Positions 38,154-41,913 of a stretch of DNA of 41,913 bases are shown here, one piece after another. The notes below the pieces were generated by a model, which did no database searches, was not told the origin of the DNA, and worked only from the letters and a program-made list of their open reading frames with translations. The position numbers and the translations under genes are program-made. Each line of letters starts with the position of its first letter. Positions within the stretch are counted from its first letter, which is position 1. Source of the DNA: Micromonospora arida (GTDB taxonomy: Bacteria > Actinomycetota > Actinomycetes > Mycobacteriales > Micromonosporaceae); the NCBI RefSeq assembly GCF_003857035.1, contig NZ_QGSY01000143.1:1-41913 (forward strand), written 5' to 3'.

Positions 38154-39020
38154 ATGGCCTCCATCGTCGCGGTCATCGCCTCCACCCACCACCCCTTCTA
38201 CTACCGGGCCAGCACCGCCACGGGTGAGGATCGGCCACCGTTCGCCGACGAGTGGACCCGCAAGATCCTGGCGTTCCGGGAGACGTTGACCCGAGCCCGA
38301 CCCGATGTGCTGGTGATGGTCGGCTCCGACCACTTCCACCAGCTCTGGCTGGACAACATGCCGCAGTTCCTGGTCGGCAAGGCACCCCACTACGACGCCA
38401 ACTGGTACAACGAGGAGCGCGAGTTCGGGCTGCCCCGGATGCTGCTCAAGGGCCAGGAGGACCTGTCCGGGCACATCCTGCGGGCCGGCCTCGACGCCGG
38501 CTTCGACCTCGCCTTCAGCAACGAGCTGCGCATCGACCACAGCATCACCTGCCCGATCATCACGCTGCGGCCCGAGGCCGACCTGCCGATCGTGCCGATC
38601 TACACCAACATCTTCGCGCCGCCGCTGCCGCAGCCGAAGCGCTTCGTCCAGCTCGGCCAGAGCATCCGCGACATCGTCGAGTCGTGGCCGTCGCACCTGC
38701 GGGTGGCCGTCATCGGCACCGGCCATCTCTCGCTGGAGCTCGGCGGCCCCCGGCAGTTCGGCCCGCACGGCCCGGACCCGGAGTTCGACCAGCGGGCCGT
38801 CGAGTGGATCGCCAACGGCGACCTGGACGAGTGCCTGCGCGAGGTCACCCTGGACAGCCTGCACTCACCGGGCAACGCCACCCACGGCTTCATGGACTTC
38901 ATGCTGATGATGGGCGTGGCCGGTGCCGGCGTGAAGGCCGACTACGTGGACACCCTCGATCTGTTCCACACCATGGAGGCGTACTTCACCTGGTACCCGA
39001 ACGGAGCGCCGACGGCATGA
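38154..39020 (+). CDS. Extradiol ring-cleavage dioxygenase, LigB-type catalytic subunit
   Basis: A 288-residue class III extradiol dioxygenase, the catalytic subunit of a protocatechuate 4,5-dioxygenase-like enzyme. The iron-binding region is visible: His12/His13 in IASTHHPFYY, His60 and His62 in VGSDHFHQL, and the active-site histidine in GTGHLSLEL, matching LigB His12, His61 and His195. Fe(II) and O2 open a catechol-type ring beside a hydroxyl group. The ATG at 38154 has AAAGGAG at good spacing, the best ribosome site of the operon. The partner subunit overlaps by four bases downstream. Sequence differs enough from LigB, DesB or GalA that the ring substrate should not be assumed. Confidence 0.9.
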   Translation: MASIVAVIASTHHPFYYRASTATGEDRPPFADEWTRKILAFRETLTRARPDVLVMVGSDHFHQLWLDNMPQFLVGKAPHYDANWYNEEREFGLPRMLLKGQEDLSGHILRAGLDAGFDLAFSNELRIDHSITCPIITLRPEADLPIVPIYTNIFAPPLPQPKRFVQLGQSIRDIVESWPSHLRVAVIGTGHLSLELGGPRQFGPHGPDPEFDQRAVEWIANGDLDECLREVTLDSLHSPGNATHGFMDFMLMMGVAGAGVKADYVDTLDLFHTMEAYFTWYPNGAPTA

Positions 39021-39379
39021 GCAAGTACCTGCTGAACAAGTTCCTCTTCATGGTCGACCGGGACCCGGAGCTGGTCGAGCGCTACCGCAGCGAGCCGCGT
39101 GAGCTGGTCTCCTGGTGGGAGGCAGAGTGCGCCAACACGGTGCTGAACTGCCACACCGGCGAGGCGAGCACCTGGCTGCGCTTCGACGACGTGGAGCGCG
39201 AGGCGTTGGCCACCCACGACCACGTGAAGCTCTTCGAGCTGGGCGCGCACCCGTTCCTCACCCTGACCCTCTTCATCGCCCTCTTCGAGCGGGACAACAC
39301 CGAGCCGCTGGAATACCAGAAGTCCTACGGCGCGCGGCTGGCCCACTTCTCGATGCCCTACCCGGACATCGCGACGTGA
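39017..39379 (+). CDS. LigA-type small subunit of the extradiol dioxygenase
   Basis: A 120-residue all-helical protein of the LigA family. KYLLNKFLFMVDRDPELVERYRSEP and ALATHDHVKLFELGAHPFLTLTLF are characteristic; the small subunit caps the LigB active site and shapes substrate choice. It starts with ATGA overlap on the LigB stop, and its own stop overlaps the next start (GTGA), so the three genes are translationally coupled. In Sphingobium LigA precedes LigB, whereas here the catalytic subunit comes first. Residues 45-60 (NCHTGEASTWLRFDD) differ from the LigA I know, which may reflect another substrate. Confidence 0.88.
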   Translation: MSKYLLNKFLFMVDRDPELVERYRSEPRELVSWWEAECANTVLNCHTGEASTWLRFDDVEREALATHDHVKLFELGAHPFLTLTLFIALFERDNTEPLEYQKSYGARLAHFSMPYPDIAT

Positions 39380-40341
39380 TCCGCGCGGCCCTGCTCACCA
39401 CCTGCGGCACGCCGCCGACGATCGCCGATCGGCCGGAGCCCGTACCGGCCGACGGTGCGGTGGCGGTCACCGTCGAGGCCGTGCCGATCACCCCGCTGGA
39501 CGTGCTCTGCGCCAGCGGCACCAGCTACTTCGGACCGCCGAGCACCCCGTACGTGCCGGGTGTGCAGGGGGTCGGTCGGCTCGCCGACGGCACCCCGGTC
39601 TGGTTCGGCACGTCGGCCGGGATGCGCTCCGGCGTCGACGGCAGCATGGCGACCACGGTCACCGTGCCCACCGTCGACGTGGTGACGCTGCCAGCTGGCG
39701 TACCGCTGACCCTGCTCGCGGCTCTCGGTCTCTCCGCGGTCGCCGCGCACGCGGCGCTGACCCACGCCGGCGGCCTGGCGGCCGGCGAACAGGTCATCGT
39801 GCTCGGCGCAGGGGGTGTGGTCGGCCAGGCCGCCGTCCAGCTCGCCCTGCTCGGCGGCGCCCGCCGGGTCATCGCCGTGGCCCGGTCGGCCGCCGCACGG
39901 GCCCGCGCCGAGGAGCTCGGCGCCGCCGTCACGGTCCCGCTGCTCCCCGACGACGATGTCGCGTCGATGGCCGACCGGCTGCGCCACGCCGCCGACGGGC
40001 CGGTCGACCTCGTCCTCGACCCGGTCTTCGGTGTCCCGGCCGCGGCGGCGCTGCGGGTGCTGCGCCCGGGAGGGCGACTGGTCAACCTGGGCAGCGCGGC
40101 CGGCGCGACCGCGCCCATCGAGTCCGCGGTGCTGCGCAGCGGCACGCTGCGGATGATCGGCTACACCAACAACGGGTTGTCGACCGCCGAGCGGGCCGCG
40201 GCGCTGACCGTGGTGGCCGGGCACGCGGCGGCCGGCCGGCTCACCGTCGACCACGAGATCGTGCCGTTCGACGCCATCGCGGACGCCTGGGCCCGGCAGG
40301 ACGCGGGCACCACCGCCGGCCGGATCGTCCTCGCGCTCTGA
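39376..40341 (+). CDS. MDR-family quinone oxidoreductase-like dehydrogenase
   Basis: A 321-residue medium-chain dehydrogenase/reductase. The N-terminal GroES-like domain includes VEAVPITPLDVLCASGTSYFG and VPGVQGVGRL; zinc ligands of classical alcohol dehydrogenase are not evident, so a quinone-oxidoreductase-type, zinc-free enzyme is likely. The Rossmann domain has VIVLGAGGVVGQAAVQLALLGGARRVIAVAR and LVLDPVFGVPAAAALRVLRPGGRLVNLG. The GTG at 39376 overlaps the LigA stop (GTGA). It would reduce a double bond or oxidise an alcohol in the ring-cleavage pathway with NADP(H). The exact step cannot be told. A hairpin region (40345-40404) follows. Confidence 0.88.
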   Translation: MIRAALLTTCGTPPTIADRPEPVPADGAVAVTVEAVPITPLDVLCASGTSYFGPPSTPYVPGVQGVGRLADGTPVWFGTSAGMRSGVDGSMATTVTVPTVDVVTLPAGVPLTLLAALGLSAVAAHAALTHAGGLAAGEQVIVLGAGGVVGQAAVQLALLGGARRVIAVARSAAARARAEELGAAVTVPLLPDDDVASMADRLRHAADGPVDLVLDPVFGVPAAAALRVLRPGGRLVNLGSAAGATAPIESAVLRSGTLRMIGYTNNGLSTAERAAALTVVAGHAAAGRLTVDHEIVPFDAIADAWARQDAGTTAGRIVLAL

Positions 40342-40344
40342 GGG

Positions 40345-40404
40345 GCCGAACCCCAGCCAGGGATCGCTGAACCCTGGATAAACCGCACCTGGTTGGGGTT
40401 CGGC
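40345..40404 (+). promoter_or_regulatory. Overlapping alternative hairpins before the aldehyde dehydrogenase gene
   Basis: A 17-bp stem (40345-40361 with 40388-40404, one G-T pair) encloses a shorter CCAGGG/CCCTGG stem (40357-40362 with 40372-40377) that shares bases with its left arm, so the two full stems are mutually exclusive. The structure starts 3 bp after the dehydrogenase stop and ends 20 bp before the next ATG. It may be a terminator with readthrough control or a processing site. Confidence 0.6.
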
Positions 40405-40424
40405 AGCGGTGCGACGGTCGGTCC

Positions 40425-41849
40425 ATGACACCTTCCACCTACACCGTCGCCGGCCACTGGATCGGTGGCGAGACCGTCACCGGCTCCGCCGACACCCTTC
40501 CCGTCGTCAACCCGGCCACCGGCGAGGTCGTCGCCGAGACCCCGGCCGGCACCGCCGCCGACGTCGACCGCGCCGTCGCCGCCGCCCGAGCCGCCTTCCC
40601 GGCCTGGTCGGCGACCACCCCGCAGCACCGGGCGGACGTGCTGCGCCGCCTCGGCGCCGGCCTGGCTGCCCGCACGGAAGAGATCGCCCAGGCGATCACC
40701 GCCGAGATGGGCTCTCCGATCGGTATGTCCCGGACCGCCCAGGTCGCGTTCCCGGCCGCGGTGGTCGAGTCCATCGCCGGCCTGGCCGACGACTTCGCCT
40801 GGACCGAGGAGGTCGGCAACTCGCTGATCGTCCGCGAGCCGATCGGCGTGGTCGGCGCGATCACGCCGTGGAACTTCCCGCTCCAGCAGATCGTCTCCAA
40901 GCTGGCGCCGGCCCTGCTCGCCGGCAACACGATGGTCTTCAAGCCGTCCGAGAACGCCCCGCTGACCGCGCGCATCCTCGCCGAGGTCGCCGCCGAGGCC
41001 GGCGTACCGGCGGGTGTGTTCAACGTCGTCTACGGCACCGGCGCGACCGTCGGCGAGGCGATCTCCGCACACCCGGACATCGACATGATTTCCTTTACCG
41101 GCTCCACCCGGGCGGGACAGCGGATCTCCGCGGTGGCCGCGGCGACCGTCAAGCGGGTCGCGCTGGAGCTGGGCGGCAAGGGCGCGAACATCATCCTCGA
41201 CGACGCCGACCTGCCCGCCGCGGTCGAGCGGGGTCTCATGATGGCGTTCAGCAACGGTGGTCAGGTCTGCGGCGCGTGGCCGCGGATGCTGGTGCCCGCC
41301 TCCCGTCAGGACGAGGTCGTGGCGTTGGCCGTCGAGGCCGCGAAGCAGTACACCGTCGGCGACCCGGGCGACGAGGCCACTCGGATCGGCCCGATGGCGT
41401 CCGAGACCCACCGGCAGAAGGTCGTCGGCTACATCGAGCGGGGCATCACCGACGGCGCCCGGCTCGTGTTCGGCGGCCCGCAGCGACCCGAGGGGCTGCC
41501 CGTCGGAGCCTACGTCCACCCGACGATCTTCGCCGACGTCGACCCGACCTCCGCGATCGCCCAGGAGGAGATCTTCGGCCCGGTGCTGACGATCATTCCC
41601 TACGCCGACGAGGACGAGGCCGTGGCCATCGCCAACGGCACCCTGTACGGCCTGACCAGCGGCGTCTTCGGTGAGCCGGAGCACGCGCTGGCGATCGCCC
41701 GGCGGCTGCGCGTGGGCCAGGTCGACGTCAACGCCGGCCACTGGAACCCGCTCGCCCCGTTCGGCGGCTACAAGCACTCCGGCAACGGCCGCGAGTTCGG
41801 CCGCTTTGGGCTGGAGGAGTTCCTGGAGACGAAGTCCATCCAGCGCTGA
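40425..41849 (+). CDS. NAD(P)-dependent aldehyde dehydrogenase
   Basis: A 474-residue aldehyde dehydrogenase. Conserved residues are in place: Asn150 in TPWNFPLQQ, the glycine-rich FTGSTRAGQ, Glu249 in LELGGKGAN and the nucleophile Cys282 in SNGGQVCGAW, then EEIFGPVL and the C-terminal FGGYKHSGNGREFGRFGLEEF. It oxidises an aldehyde or semialdehyde to the acid. The ATG at 40425 has only a weak ribosome site. It is separated from the LigBA operon by hairpins and 83 bp, yet follows in the same direction, so it probably handles a semialdehyde formed after ring cleavage. The remaining 64 bp of the window (41850-41913) show no feature. Confidence 0.94.
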   Translation: MTPSTYTVAGHWIGGETVTGSADTLPVVNPATGEVVAETPAGTAADVDRAVAAARAAFPAWSATTPQHRADVLRRLGAGLAARTEEIAQAITAEMGSPIGMSRTAQVAFPAAVVESIAGLADDFAWTEEVGNSLIVREPIGVVGAITPWNFPLQQIVSKLAPALLAGNTMVFKPSENAPLTARILAEVAAEAGVPAGVFNVVYGTGATVGEAISAHPDIDMISFTGSTRAGQRISAVAAATVKRVALELGGKGANIILDDADLPAAVERGLMMAFSNGGQVCGAWPRMLVPASRQDEVVALAVEAAKQYTVGDPGDEATRIGPMASETHRQKVVGYIERGITDGARLVFGGPQRPEGLPVGAYVHPTIFADVDPTSAIAQEEIFGPVLTIIPYADEDEAVAIANGTLYGLTSGVFGEPEHALAIARRLRVGQVDVNAGHWNPLAPFGGYKHSGNGREFGRFGLEEFLETKSIQR

Positions 41850-41913
41850 CCGCCCCAACGGCCCCGACCCACACCTGTCGGTCGAGATCGGTCCCGCACG
41901 TCTCGCCCTGCCC

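Noticed and set aside
1..41913. Search for tRNA, rRNA, CRISPR arrays and prophage or integrase genes
   Set aside because: No cloverleaf-like pattern ending in CCA, no rRNA motif, no regularly spaced repeat and no integrase or phage gene was noticed; the only mobile element is the defective IS481-type copy.
41850..41913. Possible terminator after the aldehyde dehydrogenase
   Set aside because: Only a 5-bp CCGAC/GTCGG pairing was found, too weak to call, and the window ends there.

Overview
The window is high-GC DNA with dense, coupled genes, actinobacterial families (DUF222/HNH, DUF5709, WYL and BTAD regulators, DinB/DUF664) and many start codons lying 6-7 nt after a TANNNT-type -10 box, as in leaderless actinobacterial transcripts. 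A Micromonosporaceae chromosome, probably Micromonospora, is the best guess; this is inferred from gene style only. No tRNA, rRNA, CRISPR array, phage module or origin was seen.

Layout. 1-4224: a secreted GH99/GH71-like protein (runs off the left edge), an SDR epimerase, a family 2 glycosyltransferase and the first ~65 codons of a membrane protein, a broken polysaccharide locus. 4225-5800: a YeiH-type sulfate/sulfite exporter operon with a separately encoded first helix, a 16-bp hairpin, a sulfur-type leader peptide and a palindromic promoter. 5846-11035: a secreted beta-helix protein with a LacI-type operator, and a large BTAD/NB-ARC regulator. 11043-18650: a RibD-like reductase, then a probable peptide-forming operon: a YbdK-ligase/ATP-grasp fusion, an N-acetylglutaminylglutamine-type amidotransferase, an S9 peptidase and a small protein of unknown function. 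18826-20328: a GH5 cellulase with CBM2, its promoter and terminator. 20411-32806: housekeeping and accessory genes (truncated RibD remnant, aldo/keto reductase, DUF2071, AlkZ-like glycosylase, epoxide hydrolase with divergent WYL regulator, ECF sigma factor, alpha/beta hydrolase, DUF5709, DHA2 efflux pump, SOS-box HNH nuclease, DinB). 32878-33792: an internally deleted IS481-type element with a CCTAGG target duplication. 33788-41849: an IclR-controlled catabolic cluster with amidohydrolase, CoA-transferase, citryl-CoA-lyase-like protein, LigB/LigA extradiol dioxygenase, a zinc-type dehydrogenase and an aldehyde dehydrogenase.

The most promising undescribed systems are (i) the ligase fusion/amidotransferase/peptidase operon, which resembles the proteobacterial NAGGN osmolyte 'trio' but uses a different ligase and hydrolase, (ii) the LigAB plus CoA-transferase plus citryl-CoA-lyase-like pathway for an unknown, perhaps amino-substituted, aromatic, and (iii) the leader-peptide-controlled split exporter. 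All product predictions rest on motif recognition; nothing was searched against a database.
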